The notes beneath the pieces are model-generated. The model saw nothing but the letters and a program-made list of their open reading frames with translations. It made no database searches and was not told the origin of the DNA. Of a stretch of DNA of 64,000 nucleotides, positions 12,051 to 23,600 are shown in pieces (position 1 is the stretch's first letter; every line of letters starts with the position of its first letter). This DNA comes from Ochotona curzoniae. Its lineage: Eukaryota > Chordata > Mammalia > Lagomorpha > Ochotonidae. The translations under genes and the position numbers were made by a program. The DNA is taken from positions 28,749,001-28,813,000 of the forward strand of contig NW_024465369.1 in the NCBI RefSeq assembly GCF_017591425.1. Reading direction: 5' to 3'.

Positions 12051-13808
12051 CTTGGCGTGGGACAAGATGAGAGAGGCAATAGAATTACCCACATTCAATT
12101 GTGTTTAGGAGGAACATACATCACTACACATTTTGTTGACTTTCTGTATTTTATTAATTCTTTATTAATCCCCTGCATTTTCTGAAGAATGATATTCTAT
12201 TGCTTATCTGAAATTTTCTATTGCTAATCAGAAATACTACTTGTATCAACTATCAGAAGTCCAGTAAAATCTGAAGCATTATTCTAGCATATAATCATAA
12301 GGATATTATATATTATACATTTCTGGAATCACAGAGTATCTGAATACATAAAGAAGGATAGTACATTATTTTTTTTATTAGTTTTATCCAGGAGCTCAAA
12401 TATAAATAATCCATAGTAAAAAAAAAAGTAGTTGCTACTTTTTTTCTGATTGCTTTTGAATCAGGATCTTCTATGCAGTTTGTCTTTTACCAAATGCCTA
12501 ACAGATATTATTTAAATATGTAAAAGTGAAAAATGTGATTTTTGTCCTCAAAAACCTTATATTACAGAAAACAGTGATAGGCAATTAAAATAATTACAAT
12601 GCCAGGCAGAAAGGCCTAATTGATAAATATGATTACCAAATTGTCTGGCACCCAGTGATTCATAGGTTATAATATAATTTGTAACTAGTATTTGGGCCTC
12701 CTGATCTTTGGATATGTGAGTTCTTTGTTTAGAACTCTTTGTGGTGATGGTAGGTAGATGAGGCAAGTATTAGAGTTATTAGGGGAGGAACAGTTTAAAA
12801 AGAAAACATTATACTCAATTCCTGTAAGAGATATGAGAGATGTTTTCTGGAGGTGCTTGAGAAAATGTGGTTTATTTTGAATGTGTAGGTGGTACAAGGA
12901 TGAAGTCTGCAAATTACGCAAAAGAAAGGGTATGCTTGCTGCATCTGGAAGCATGACGCCTCATGTTTTCTATTAAGCTTGGTCACTGCTTAGGATGACA
13001 TTTTTCTGATGCTTTCCATCACCTGTATCCTCATCTTCATGGTGCCTTAATAGTCCTCCACTCTGACCTCCATTTCCATTTCTTCTCTGTCTTTCAAATG
13101 CTCTCACTATAGAAGAAGGGCCTTCCTTTAATTGTAAATTTCTCTCCATACTCAGCACCTTGTTTTTTATGAACTTATCTAAAATATGACTCTACTTGGA
13201 GATCACCACTCTCCTTCCAAAACTCAAGGGTAGGCAACTCATACTCTCTTCCTCTGTATGTCTCAAAGTAGAAACATGGAAGTAAATACAATTTTTATTT
13301 CGTCATGTGATTTCCAATCACTTCTCCTTCCTATCATTTTTATAAAAGTAAAGTAAGTTTATAACTTTTTTTAGAAGATGCAATTCAACTATATTATTTC
13401 CTACCATTGCTTAGCTCCTTAAATCTAGTTGTCCACATCTATGGCCACATTCTGGACACAAATACAGAATACTTTCTGAAATCATAAACTCAAGCAACTT
13501 TCTGACTCCAATTTCTTTTTCCAGCTCTCTGATTAAGTGACTCTAACTTTGAAAATAAACAAAAACAACAAAATCCTCTCCATACACAACAGTTTGTTAC
13601 AATTTTGCTTTGCTCTTTCCTTATCCCACATATCTCAATTTAGTTTTGCTTCCATAATGTAGCCCTATGAACCCTAATTACCATTCAGACAACCCTCCCT
13701 TGTACACTCGCAGCACCCTCTGCTTCCCCGACCCTAGTCTTAATAGAAAGCATTAAAATGTAATTTGCCCATACCAACAAGTGAAAACTTGACTAGACAA
13801 TATCTTAC

Positions 13809-14079
13809 CTGTAATGGAGAAAATGACTACCATGAAATCAAAAATGTTCCACACAATGGTGAAATAGTGACAAACAAAAGAGATGAGCTTCAGAACGCAT
13901 TCCACAGTATACAGCATAACGAAAATTGAGTTAATCCAGTAGATAGCAGTTTGCATTTGTGCACTCTGTCCATCACTTTGTATCATAAAGGTTATTACTT
14001 GGAAACATATCAGAACTATAATGATGACATTGAAAACTTGGCTTGTTACCAAGTCAAAAATTAATCCTTGGAACTTGTT
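13809..14079 (-). CDS. SCN7A: SCN7A exon 25: domain IV S1-S3
   Basis: This 271-bp exon has exactly the Nav exon 25 length, with acceptor tacctacag and donor gtaaga. The product begins NKFQGLIFDLVTSQVFNVII (S1), then AIYWINSIFVMLYTVECVLK (S2) and WNIFDFMVVIFSIT (S3). One G is carried to exon 26. Confidence 0.95.
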
Positions 14080-14529
14080 CTGTAGGTAAAGAAAACAGGT
14101 GTAATAGTTTATAAATTTTTTGTTAATAGTTTAAAATTACTTGTTAATTTTTACTTACATGTTTTCATTTTATTTTAATAAGGCAGGTAACAGAACAATG
14201 TTTAATCTTCCAGCATGCAAACAACAACATGGGCTAGGCCAGGCCAAAGGCAGGATTTCAAAGTTCCATCTGGGTCTTCAATGTGGTTGGAAGGGACCCA
14301 ATTACTTGGGAAATCATCTAGTGACTCCCAGGAGGAAACCATACAAGAAACTGGATGAGAATTGGGGGAGCTCTACTTGAAGCACGTATCTTGATATGGG
14401 CATCACAAGGAGAAACCTAATTACCCACTCTGCTTCAAAGCATTTGTTAAGAAGTTTAAAAACATTTTAATTTGAAAAGACAATGTATAAATAATATGTT
14501 AACTGCAAAAAAATCTTTTTACTTCCAGT

Positions 14530-14790
14530 GATATGGCATAGCACGTTAAACCTCCAGCTGTGGGAGTCAGCATACCTATCAGCTAGTTTGGGTCCTGACT
14601 ATTCCACTTCCCATCCAGCTCCTCTGCCTGTGGCCTGGGAAGGCAATGAAGAATGGTCCAGGTGACCTGCATGCACTATGGAGAGTCAGAGTCTCTTAAG
14701 AGACTCCTGAAGCTCTGGTCCTGCTTCCAGATAGGTCCAGCTCCGGCCTTTGAGGCCATCTGGGGAGTGACTCAGTAGATGGAAGGTATT

Positions 14791-14846
<56 letters not shown>

Positions 14847-14908
14847 TTGTCTCCTTTCTCTGTAACTCTGCCTCACAAATAAAACCAAATAAATCTTTAA
14901 AAAGATCT
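14530..14908 (+). mobile_element. CSINE with expanded (TG)n, next to the exon 24 donor
   Basis: A diverged sense CSINE (cacttcccatccagctcctc, ctgtggcctgggaaggcaat, ggccatctggggagtgactc, aaccaaataaatctttaaaa). A 50-bp TG run (14794-14843) has grown in its pyrimidine-rich block. The A-rich tail ends about 14 bp from SCN7A exon 24, leaving only the gtaaga donor and a few intron bases between them. Confidence 0.85.
14794..14843. repeat. (TG)25 microsatellite
   Basis: An uninterrupted TG dinucleotide run inside the CSINE in SCN7A intron 24. Confidence 0.97.
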
Positions 14909-14922
14909 TGATGTTTTCTTAC

Positions 14923-15027
14923 TCCTGGACGAGGCACTGGTCTTTGAGAGTCATCACACATCAGCTTCTTTAGCTCACGGTACTGTTTCTTTTGTGTTGC
15001 GGTTACAAAGATGTTTGAGCCTCCCTG
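14923..15027 (-). CDS. SCN7A: SCN7A exon 24: III-IV linker (inactivation gate region)
   Basis: This 105-bp exon has the canonical Nav exon 24 length when the AC acceptor is used; the donor is gtaaga. It encodes QGGSNIFVTATQKKQYRELK then KLMCDDSQRPVPRPG. The Ile-Phe-Met inactivation particle of Nav channels reads Ile-Phe-Val here, in line with the non-inactivating nature of Nax. An AG three bases into the exon could give an alternative form lacking the initial Gln. Confidence 0.94.
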
Positions 15028-17233
15028 GTAAAGAAATGAAAGAAAAAAAATATTAAAATTACATCTAACCCCAATCTCCTCTGTACTGATGCATAGTTTA
15101 GAAAACTTGTCAGTTATTGATCTAATTTTTAAGAAATGTTTAGCTGTAATAGGCTAAATCTTATTTGAATATGACTGACTTCTGCTTCATAATCTATAAG
15201 AAACACATGAGAATATGTGCTAGCTATGTGTGACGTTCAATAAGCCTTATTTATCTCTATGTACTTTTGATTCTTTTGAGTAATCAACCCTATTTTCATT
15301 TTTTAATCTATTAAAGGCTCCTTCTTTCTAAAGAGGGAGGGACAAAAGGGAAATGTGGGTGGGTGGGGAGACATTAAGCAAAAGGGTAAGCTAATTTGTG
15401 CTTTTTAATTAATAAAAAATATAATTGGTCACATCTATATATTTTTAGTGATAATTTTACTATCTTACCAATACACATTGTATACAATGTCATATTATTC
15501 TAGGAATTAAGAATTGCTACTGCCATCATCAGTCAGTACTTGTTTGTCACACGCACTTGTTTGTAAAAAATAACACTGTGACTTGAAATAGAAGAGCAGA
15601 GCAGACTGTGTCTGGAGGTGTCAGAGACTGGGGTCAAACTCCGCTGGTATGGCCTGTGAGTGGACAAAATTCTAAGACCAAAATCGAGGCCTGCAGATTA
15701 AGGCCAACAGCTGGGCAATGGTCCAAAGCTATAGGACTTTGTGTTTTAAGATATTCTGGTGGGCAAGGTGCAGCAGTATACTAATGAAAGTCCTTGCTTG
15801 ACATGCACTGGAATCCCATATGGGTCCTGGTTCATACCTCAGCTTCTCTGTCCATCCCACTCCCTGCTTTTGGCCTGGAAAAGCAGTCAACGATGACCCA
15901 AAGCCTTGGGTTCTTGCACCTGCATGGGAGACCTGGAGGAAGCTCCTGGCTCCTAGCTTTGGATCGGTTCAGCTCTGGCCATTGTGGCCACTTGGGGAGT
16001 GAAACAGCAGATGGAAGATCTTTCTCTGTGTCTCTCCCTCCCTCTGTGTATCTACCTTTCCAATAATATCATTTAAAAATCTTAAAAAAAAAAAGATATC
16101 TTGGAGACAGTCATGTACTAGCTTCTGTACTTGGCTCATACCTTTATGCTTGTTTTCTGATCATCAACCTTTGGGTGGTTAACATGAGCCGTGGCTATCA
16201 ATGTTTGTGCCAGATCAATTCCTAGGTATTGACTCACCAAGAATTTCAGTAAAAGACTGAGGGAGTGACACTTCTAAGTCAACCCCCTTTCTCAGAGAAA
16301 GAAGCTTTCCTCTTTATCTTGTGCCTGTCTTAATTTTATTTACTCAGTTACATATGGCCCCCTTTCCAACCCTGTTCATGCCAACCTGGTTGTAGTAACA
16401 TAGTCACTTAAAATCAATAGGTATCAATAAGTAAAGTTCAAAAACCTGTTCTGGATTTTGAAGTCCCTTGGTAGCAGGAATATCCAATGAAAATCATTTT
16501 TTAACACTGGACTCTTGACCCTCTGCAGATCATTGGGAATTCAGTGCTATACAACCTTCTTTTCAGAATTAACATTTGATGACATGGCTAAACGTGGCAT
16601 TTTAAAATTAAACTATTCTTCCCTTGGCTGTTTCAGAAGGCTTGCCTATATTTTATAGAGTTTATGTCTCATTCAAATGAACACAAATTTTTTTTGAGGC
16701 CTTTGTATTTGTGGAGATCCTTCAGGCAGTCTCAATAGCAATGGCGGCAAAAACAGGTTGTTCTCTGAACTCTGTTGTCGAGTTAAAAAAACTTGCAGTT
16801 ATGCCATCCGATGTGGATTTATAAGTTTCTGTACTTTAAGCAGAAAGAGCTACTCTAATTTACAAAGCTGTGCAAGTTGCTTTTAGCTTAAAGGGCTAGC
16901 CAAAATAATAAGAATTTTTTAAAGCTCTTTACATATTTATTTAGATTCATGAAAACATCACTTATTTTAAACACATCATTAGCTATAATATGCTTATACA
17001 TAAACGTTCACTTTTGTTCTTTTAAACTTGCTTATAATGCTGTGAATGTCGAAAGTAATAGAAAGATGAACATTTCAGCAACGTTCAACAGTGCAAAAAC
17101 ACTAGTAATTTTTCTTAGCAAAAATCAAAGAAATACATTAAGCCAAATCCTAAACCAATTATTTGAAACAGGGCATTTTTATAAATTGTTTCATTTCCTC
17201 AGGCATTGATGATCAAAAAATATTTATACTTAT
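15028..17233 (-). other. SCN7A: SCN7A intron 23, AT-AC type (ATAAGT...AC)
   Basis: This 2,206-bp intron starts ATAAGT and ends ctttAC after a pyrimidine-rich stretch. With these ends the flanking exons are exactly 138 and 105 bp, the canonical Nav lengths, and the frame is kept (KIK then QGGSNIF). Non-GT-AG introns of the AT-AC II class, spliced by the major spliceosome, are documented at this position in SCN4A and SCN5A. A CSINE occupies 15755-16095; the remainder is AT-rich sequence without a feature I recognise. Confidence 0.88.
15755..16095 (+). mobile_element. CSINE
   Basis: A nearly full sense CSINE in the AT-AC intron: gaatcccatatgggtcctgg, ttggcctggaaaagcagtca and ggccacttggggagtgaaac, with an A-rich end. 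Confidence 0.85.
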
Positions 17234-17371
17234 CTTTATTTTATGTTTGTTGAAATTGACCACAATCACACTAATCAGCACACTCAAAGGGAGAAATAGT
17301 CCAAACATAATAAAGATGATGAAGTAGCAATACATGTAGATACTATATTCAAAACTAGGCTGCATATTTAT
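17234..17371 (-). CDS. SCN7A: SCN7A exon 23: domain III S6
   Basis: This 138-bp exon has the canonical length, with acceptor atctttcag. It encodes INMQPSFEYSIYMYCYFIIF, the S6 helix, and VVNFNKHKIK. The donor is ATAAGT, not GT: reading through it gives a non-homologous tail, and the nearest GT (four bases further) would shift the frame. It is therefore the 5' end of an AT-AC intron. Confidence 0.94.
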
Positions 17372-17579
17372 CTGAAAGATAATTTTAAAGAAGTAAAATA
17401 TTAATTCTGAGTTTTTAAAGCACAAGATTTATAAACATTTTATTACAAGGAGATAAAACAATGCTATTTGAGGTGATGTCTTTTCTGTTCTTCAAAGAAT
17501 AGTACTGATTTGCTTTTTATTTTGTCTTATTATAAAGGGACTAGATTTCATGTATGTCACAGATACAATTGTAAGAACA

Positions 17580-17840
17580 TACTATCACTCTCCATCTCCT
17601 TTTCTTTCTCCCCTCATTCCTTTCAGTTTTTGTGGTAAGTTATTTTGAATTTACCTTATAACCAGTATTATTACTATGGTAGTATTATTATATTAACCAG
17701 TATATTAACCAGTAGTATTATTATACTGGTTATAAGGTAAATTATACACTACAGTATTCACCAAGCAAAAAGTAGAAAGACTATCGTTCCACAACTATAT
17801 GGACCAGGGCTATAAACTATCAAAGCAGAGGATGTCGGCT
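17580..17840. repeat. Diverged interspersed repeat, family not identified
   Basis: This segment shares a motif chain (ccctcattcc, tcagttttt, agtagaaagactat, gctataaac) with 52830-52990, indicating two copies of an old dispersed repeat. I cannot name the family. Confidence 0.4.
17649..17742. repeat. 20-bp perfect inverted repeat (hairpin), 54-bp loop
   Basis: atttaccttataaccagtat at 17649-17668 has its exact reverse complement at 17723-17742. The loop repeats attaaccag twice. It lies in SCN7A intron 22. Confidence 0.9.
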
Positions 17841-18049
17841 TCCCTCTTATTTTATTCCACTGGTGTGGACATTGATACAAATTTACTAACTAGCCAAGTG
17901 ACCCTAGATACAGTTCTATACTTCTGAGAGCATTCAGTTTCCCATGATATACTCAATCTAAGCTTGGGTATTGCTTCTGTCCTGTGCTTGAATTTCAAAA
18001 TGACTTTGCTTGAAATAAGACAAAAGTTCTGAAGCTATATTGTACTTAC

Positions 18050-18103
18050 ACCCACAGAATCAACTGCTGAGTTCATAATAGTGATCCATCCATTAAATGT
18101 TGC
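18050..18103 (-). CDS. SCN7A: SCN7A exon 22: domain III filter, residue N
   Basis: This 54-bp micro-exon has exactly the conserved Nav exon 22 length, with acceptor ttttcacag and donor gtaagt. Its product is ATFNGWITIMNSAVDSVG. The filter position occupied by Lys in sodium-selective channels (TFKGW) is Asn here (TFNGW), the diagnostic Nax substitution. Confidence 0.96.
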
Positions 18104-18285
18104 CTGTGAAAACAAACCACATGTGTTTAATTCCTATGGAAATATATGCTTCACGGTAAATACAAATGAAAATTCAATTTGTTGTTAATATATTAAACCA
18201 TTTGATAGTAAATACTACATACATAAATTATAAAATAATTAAGATCTTTAATACATCTGTTACTATGTTATTTCTTATTTCTTAT

Positions 18286-18590
18286 TATTTTTGGTGGGGG
18301 AGGGAAGTCAGATATACAGAAAGGAGGAGAGACGGAGAGGAAGATCTTCCTTCTGATGTTTCACTTCCCAAGATTAGCCAGAGCTCTACTGATTTGGAGC
18401 CAGAAACTTGAGTCTCTTCTGGGTTCCCCACACAAGTGCAGGGTTCCAAGGCTTTGGGCTGTCCTTGACTGCCACAAGCAGAGAGCTGGATATGAAGTGA
18501 AGTCGCTGGTATTATAACCAGTGCCCATATGGGATCCCTGCACATGCAAGGCAAGGACTTTAGCCATTGAGCTCCTGCACCAGGCCTTTA
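18286..18590 (-). mobile_element. CSINE
   Basis: An antisense copy in SCN7A intron 21 with agtcagatatacagaaagga, aggaagatcttccttctgat and gcccatatgggatccctgca, ending at a caccaggcc head. Confidence 0.88.
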
Positions 18591-19090
18591 GTTATTTTAT
18601 TTGCACCACACTCTAACCAACTGAGTTAACCAGCCATTTGCCTTTAGTTATTTCAAATGCTTAGTTTATTGAAGGTAAATAACATTTTTAAGATGGTATA
18701 CAATAGGGCATTCCAGCCATCTAGAGCTTGTACACCTGTAGTATTCTATGTGATCAAGAGATAAATGGTGTACCTCTAAATTTTAAAGGTACAGTGTAAC
18801 ATATTAGTCATTCCTCAAGGCAATAAACAGGAAAAAAGTGATATCTCAGGTTTGTGATGCTATTACTTGGTCATTGATGGCACAGTAAGTTTGGCCAGCA
18901 ACTGCTTTTTCCTATGTAAATTGAAGCTTCACATCTATCTACTTCTCCCAACAGGGCAAGAGTTAATATTTGCTAAAGTATTTAAAAATTGCATAAAAAT
19001 GTAATAATAATCTGAATTTAGTTCTTTATGCTCAACCAGTAATACATATGAAAAAGCTACTGTCAAAAAAAAATTAAAAATAGCACTTAC

Positions 19091-19369
19091 TACTTGAAGC
19101 AGTGAAAGGAAACCGTTTCCAACATTATCAAAGTTTACTTTTGCATTTTCCCATGGCATGGATTCATTAAAAACAAGGCTCTCACATTGAGTCTTATTCA
19201 TGACTTCGGATACAGGAAACCTTTCTCCACTTATTGGATCAATGCATTCATAAAATTTTCCAGCAAATAAGTGCACTCCCATGATACTAAATATCAGCCA
19301 GATCAGAAGGCAGACCAGAAATACATTCAAAGCTGGTAAAGTAGTTTTTATTAAAGCTCTCACAACAAC
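19091..19369 (-). CDS. SCN7A: SCN7A exon 21: domain III S5 and turret
   Basis: This 279-bp exon (93 codons) has acceptor tatatgccag and donor gtaagt. It encodes VVVRALIKTTLPALNVFLVC, LLIWLIFSIMGVHLFAGKFY (S5), a turret with NKT and NES sequons, and FDNVGNGFLSLLQV, which begins the pore helix completed by exon 22. Confidence 0.95.
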
Positions 19370-20349
19370 CTGGCATATAAGAAAATAAACATATAAACTT
19401 AAGGCAAGCAAAAACTATTTTAATTTCCAAACTGGAAACAGCAACGGATGCAATATCATTCAGAAGAACTTGAAAAGATCATATCTAAAGATTTAATAGC
19501 CCACATGGCAATATCGTGATGATCTAAATAGAAATTCAATGTTAATTAAAATATACACTAAAACTTAAGAGATTTTCAAAGTCTTTGTGCTATTAATAAA
19601 TCAAAGGTAACTCTGGTGTAAACTCCAGAGTAAGTATTTCACTGATTTAACCTTTTATTGCTTGAGTAAGAAAAATAATCAAGTGGTGTGTACATATGAG
19701 ATTATCTAGAAAGCTCATAAACTAAGACATCAGATCAAGAACTGACTTGAGGAGTTTATATATAGAAAGGGTTTGCTCAAGGACAGTCAAAAAAGTAGGG
19801 AAGAATCAAAGAGACTGCATAAACTGCTTTACATGGTGTGGTCTACTCATTTTCTTCATAGTGGTCAGAATAATCCTTAACATGAGATTTGTAAGAATTA
19901 AGTTTTGATGTACGACTTTAATAAAAGTAGGTATATCTTAAAACCAAAACTTTCCTTTCATTGAGTAATTACTTTGTGTGTATTCTTCTAGTTTTTAAAG
20001 GTAGCTACTTGATCAAGTTTTCATTTTCTGATATATATGTTCCTAAAACTGAGACAAATACATTAATATCTATATATTGGTTAAAATATTCACGTATAAA
20101 TGTCTCCAATATATTTTATCAGTTATGTTTTATTTGTCTATTATTAGCTTTCTGGTTTTTTTTACTTACTTAATTAGTTTTCATATCTTAGCAGTAATGG
20201 TCCTTAAGCCTCAAAAAGTAAAATTAACATCTTCCTCTGTCTTTAAGACTGCAATATAACACTTTCAATGTGTTGATGTTAAATGTACACATGAGAAGAC
20301 AATAACACTTAGTAAAAAATATAGATCACTTCAGGAATTTTTATCTTAC

Positions 20350-20457
20350 CTTCATTCTTTCAAATTGAGATAGAACTCTGAGTGCCCGTAGGAATTTAAT
20401 GGAAGTAAGTGGTTTTAGCTCTTCTCGAGTTTTGCCTATTAAGCTAAGACAAAATAC
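20350..20457 (-). CDS. SCN7A: SCN7A exon 20: domain III S3-S4
   Basis: This 108-bp exon is five codons shorter than the usual 123-bp Nav exon 20. The acceptor is atatatttag and the donor is gtaaga. It encodes VFCLSLIGKTREELKPLTSI then KFLRALRVLSQFERMK. S4 carries Lys-Arg-Arg-Arg-Lys, but with fewer regularly spaced arginines than Nav domain III. The upstream acceptor was chosen because VFCLSLIG matches Nax. A second AG lies 15 bp inside the exon (after ctt), but using it would break the reading phase. Confidence 0.93.
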
Positions 20458-20908
20458 CTAAATATATATAAAAAAAGAGTTAGCAACATCAGAATTAAAA
20501 TGACATGTAAGATAAACTTTGAATTTATTAAATATTTGTCCTCCTAAGTTGATTTTAATGACATAATTTTCTTATAGCTTTCTACAAGTTATTATCAAGA
20601 TGTTAAAATATTACCCATACTTATTAGTAGGCATAGATCAGCATAGTACTGGTTATGACAATGCCATTTTGTAGACATGATTTAAAACTCAAGCCAACAG
20701 AATATAAGAATTTTAGGTTGCTAATATTTTTAGACTTTATGAAACCTATTAATTGTGATTTCATAGTCAATACAATACTCTTTTAGAAGAACAAGATCAA
20801 TATTTAAGTGAAGAAAAGATGAAATTTTGGTTACTGAAATGTACAGAAGGTAGTAAGTTAAAATATATTTAAGATGTGGCATTTTAGATACTTGTTTGAA
20901 ATACGTAC

Positions 20909-21082
20909 AACAACAACCATGAAGTCCAGTTTGTACCAGTTGTTAGAAAAATAGGCTTTAAAACCATATGCCATCCACTTTAGAAGCATTTCCAGAATGA
21001 ATATGTAAGTGAAGATCATGTCAGCATATTCTAGTAAAATTTTGATAGTTTTTTTCTGGTCAATGTATATATCTTCAAAAGC
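20909..21082 (-). CDS. SCN7A: SCN7A exon 19: domain III S2-S3
   Basis: This 174-bp exon has the canonical length, with acceptor aactcacag and donor gtacgt, a less common but valid GT donor. The product [20 protein letters not shown] then [20 protein letters not shown] is the S1-S2 loop and S2. YKLDFMVVV is S3. Confidence 0.95.
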
Positions 21083-21811
21083 CTGTGAGTTAAAAAAGAA
21101 TCTCTCAGGATTAATGTACCCAGAATTTCTAAAAGCTCTTTGAAAGAATGGAACTGTCCACAATAAGCAGCTGATGAACAGTGTCACAGTCTGTAGTCTA
21201 AAGGAATCTTTTTCATTTGGCTTGGATTATAGAGTTGCTAATTATCATTTCTGGTTCTCATGCCTATAGCATTAATTGGTACTAGTCTAGTCATTTGAGG
21301 TGGTCAACCCACAGACATAAGCTACTTCCCAATACAGGATGAAAGATTTAAAAACAGTATGTGTTCAGAGATCCTTACAGCTATTACCAGAAAATGCCAA
21401 TAGCTTCTTTTGCTGCAGGAATAATCAGGAAACCAACAGGAAATTGGTGAATGCTAAATAAAATAATTGTGCAAACCTTCTCAGTTTTATCAGAGGACTC
21501 TTAATTTTACTGTGGTATATGTAAAGTCTAATCATCTCATTCAAAACAGTAATATCATTCACTCCAACTCAATAGAGATCATAAAGTACCAACGGGCTCA
21601 AGTCCAATTTCACAATCAAGTATTTTCAAGGAGAAAAAGTAAATAAGGATTAAAAAATCTAATTCAAAAAACGAAGGGATTCTCAAAACCCTACTGTAAA
21701 GTAACAGTAAACAGAAAATAACATTAGAGATGCTAACATTTAATCAAACTGATTATAAAGGGAAAATGTCTACAGAAGCAGAATCTAGTGAATGATCAAG
21801 TTTTTAAAATA

Positions 21812-22030
21812 AATTAATTTTTTGGAAGTACTTGTTTATTTAAAGGCAGAATAAGGAAGGGCTAGATGGGGGAGAGACAGATCTTGCACTCCTTGATTCA
21901 TTCCCTAAATGGCTGCAACCTTCATGGCTAGACCAGGCTGAAGGCAGGATCCAGAAACTCCGTTGCATTCTCCACAGGTGACAAGGTTGCAGGCATGTGG
22001 GTCATTTGTAGCTGCTTTCTGAATTGGAAG
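21812..22030 (-). mobile_element. CSINE, truncated old copy
   Basis: An antisense partial copy (cttgtttatttaaaggcaga, gattcattccctaaatggct, accaggctgaaggcaggatc). Its head is missing. Confidence 0.7.
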
Positions 22031-23319
22031 CAGAGTTGCAAGCAGCAGCTTAACATGCTGTTTTACCATGCTGTTTCCTGTTTTATTATTTTCTTTACAG
22101 GAAATTATAAAAGATATGCAAAGATTTTCGCCTGAATTGGCATAAATGGATTGCCTTTCAGCAGGCAATGCTCCCGCTGTGCACAACTAGAAAAGTTGTG
22201 TATAAATTTTTCAAAACCATCCTTTCTTAAAGCCATCAGTGAAAATGAAATGGGGTCTAACATCATAAAGGACGTTATACAGAAAACAAAAACATTTACT
22301 CCATAAGGTCTAATAGAATCTAACATCAAATCAGACAAGACATATAACTAAAGATGAAAATTTCAGAATGATAAGGTGAATATCACAGTACACATTTATG
22401 CACAGAATACACCATCAAAATATTAAAAGACAATTTTAATAGAGAAGAGATTTACAAGAAAAACCAGGATGGTGCAACTATTTAACACATACTTTCCATG
22501 GCTGATAATTACACATAGTAATTTTTTTTTTTTACTATATAAATAAGAACGAAGTAGATGGGAACATCAGAAACGACAAACATTGACACTGCACCCAACG
22601 TGTCAGGAGGTACTGAATAGTTAATTTTATTTACCACAAAAATATACCCATTCCACAGCAACAGTGAAAGTCGTCTGATAACACATGACTAACCCCAACC
22701 CCATCTGGAGCACTATCTTTGCCAAACAAAAGCTATCTCACTCAAGAGGCAAAGCTGTCCTCTCAGAGGAACAAACTTCAGTTCATGTTGAATGGCACAG
22801 ACACACAAATGCTAACTGCATCTACACTCAGCATGGGGCCCTGGGCAGCAGTTTGACTCCTCACATTTCCTTCAACTTTAGGACTGAAGCTAGCTTTGCT
22901 TGAGGACATTAAAATACTTTTAGTGAAGAAAGTATGCTTTTTTTAAAAAAAAAAATACATTTCTTTAAGGTCTTCTTTCGCTTTCTTTCCTAGCAACCAC
23001 AAGAATAACTGGAGCCAAATTTCCTTATGATAGAATTAAGTTTGCTAAAGAAGAAGGCATATATGCCAACAAGACTTGGAACACAAGTAGCATATTCATT
23101 CAGAAAATGACAGAGTATGCCTGGAAGTGTATCCCAAGGGGAACTCCACATTATCACTGCTGTAATCTTCAAACCACATAAATATTCATCCTTATGTTCT
23201 TGATTTTAGAAACCTGAAATCAGATTCAGTGGGCTAAAACCAAATCAAATCTCACACACACATACATGTGTATATCTATACATATGTATACACAGACTTA
23301 CATATATGTGATTATATAT
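22031..23319. other. Intronic sequence of SCN7A intron 18, no gene seen
   Basis: AT-rich intron containing only short ORFs and small dinucleotide patches (for example around 23255-23320). No recognised repeat covers most of it. Confidence 0.45.
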
Positions 23320-23600
23320 TAGATTTTTAAGTATTTGAAAGGCAGTGTTAGAAAGAGGAGAAGAGAGAGATTGCTTTTCTATCTGCTAGTTCACTCCATG
23401 GTGGGCCAGGCTGAAACCAGGAGGCAGGAACTTCATCAAGGACTCCATGTGGTTATAAGCCTAGGGACTTTGGCCATTTTCTGATGCTTTTCCTTCGCAC
23501 TTTAGCAGGGAACAGGATCAGAAAGAGAGCATCCAGTACTTTAACTGACACCCATATGGGATGTTAGTGCTTCAGGTGATGCACCACAGCACCAGCCTCA
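23320..23600 (-). mobile_element. CSINE, old diverged copy
   Basis: An antisense copy: gtatttgaaaggcagtgtta, gctgaaaccaggaggcagga, gacacccatatgggatgtta and caccacagcaccagcct at the head. Confidence 0.8.
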
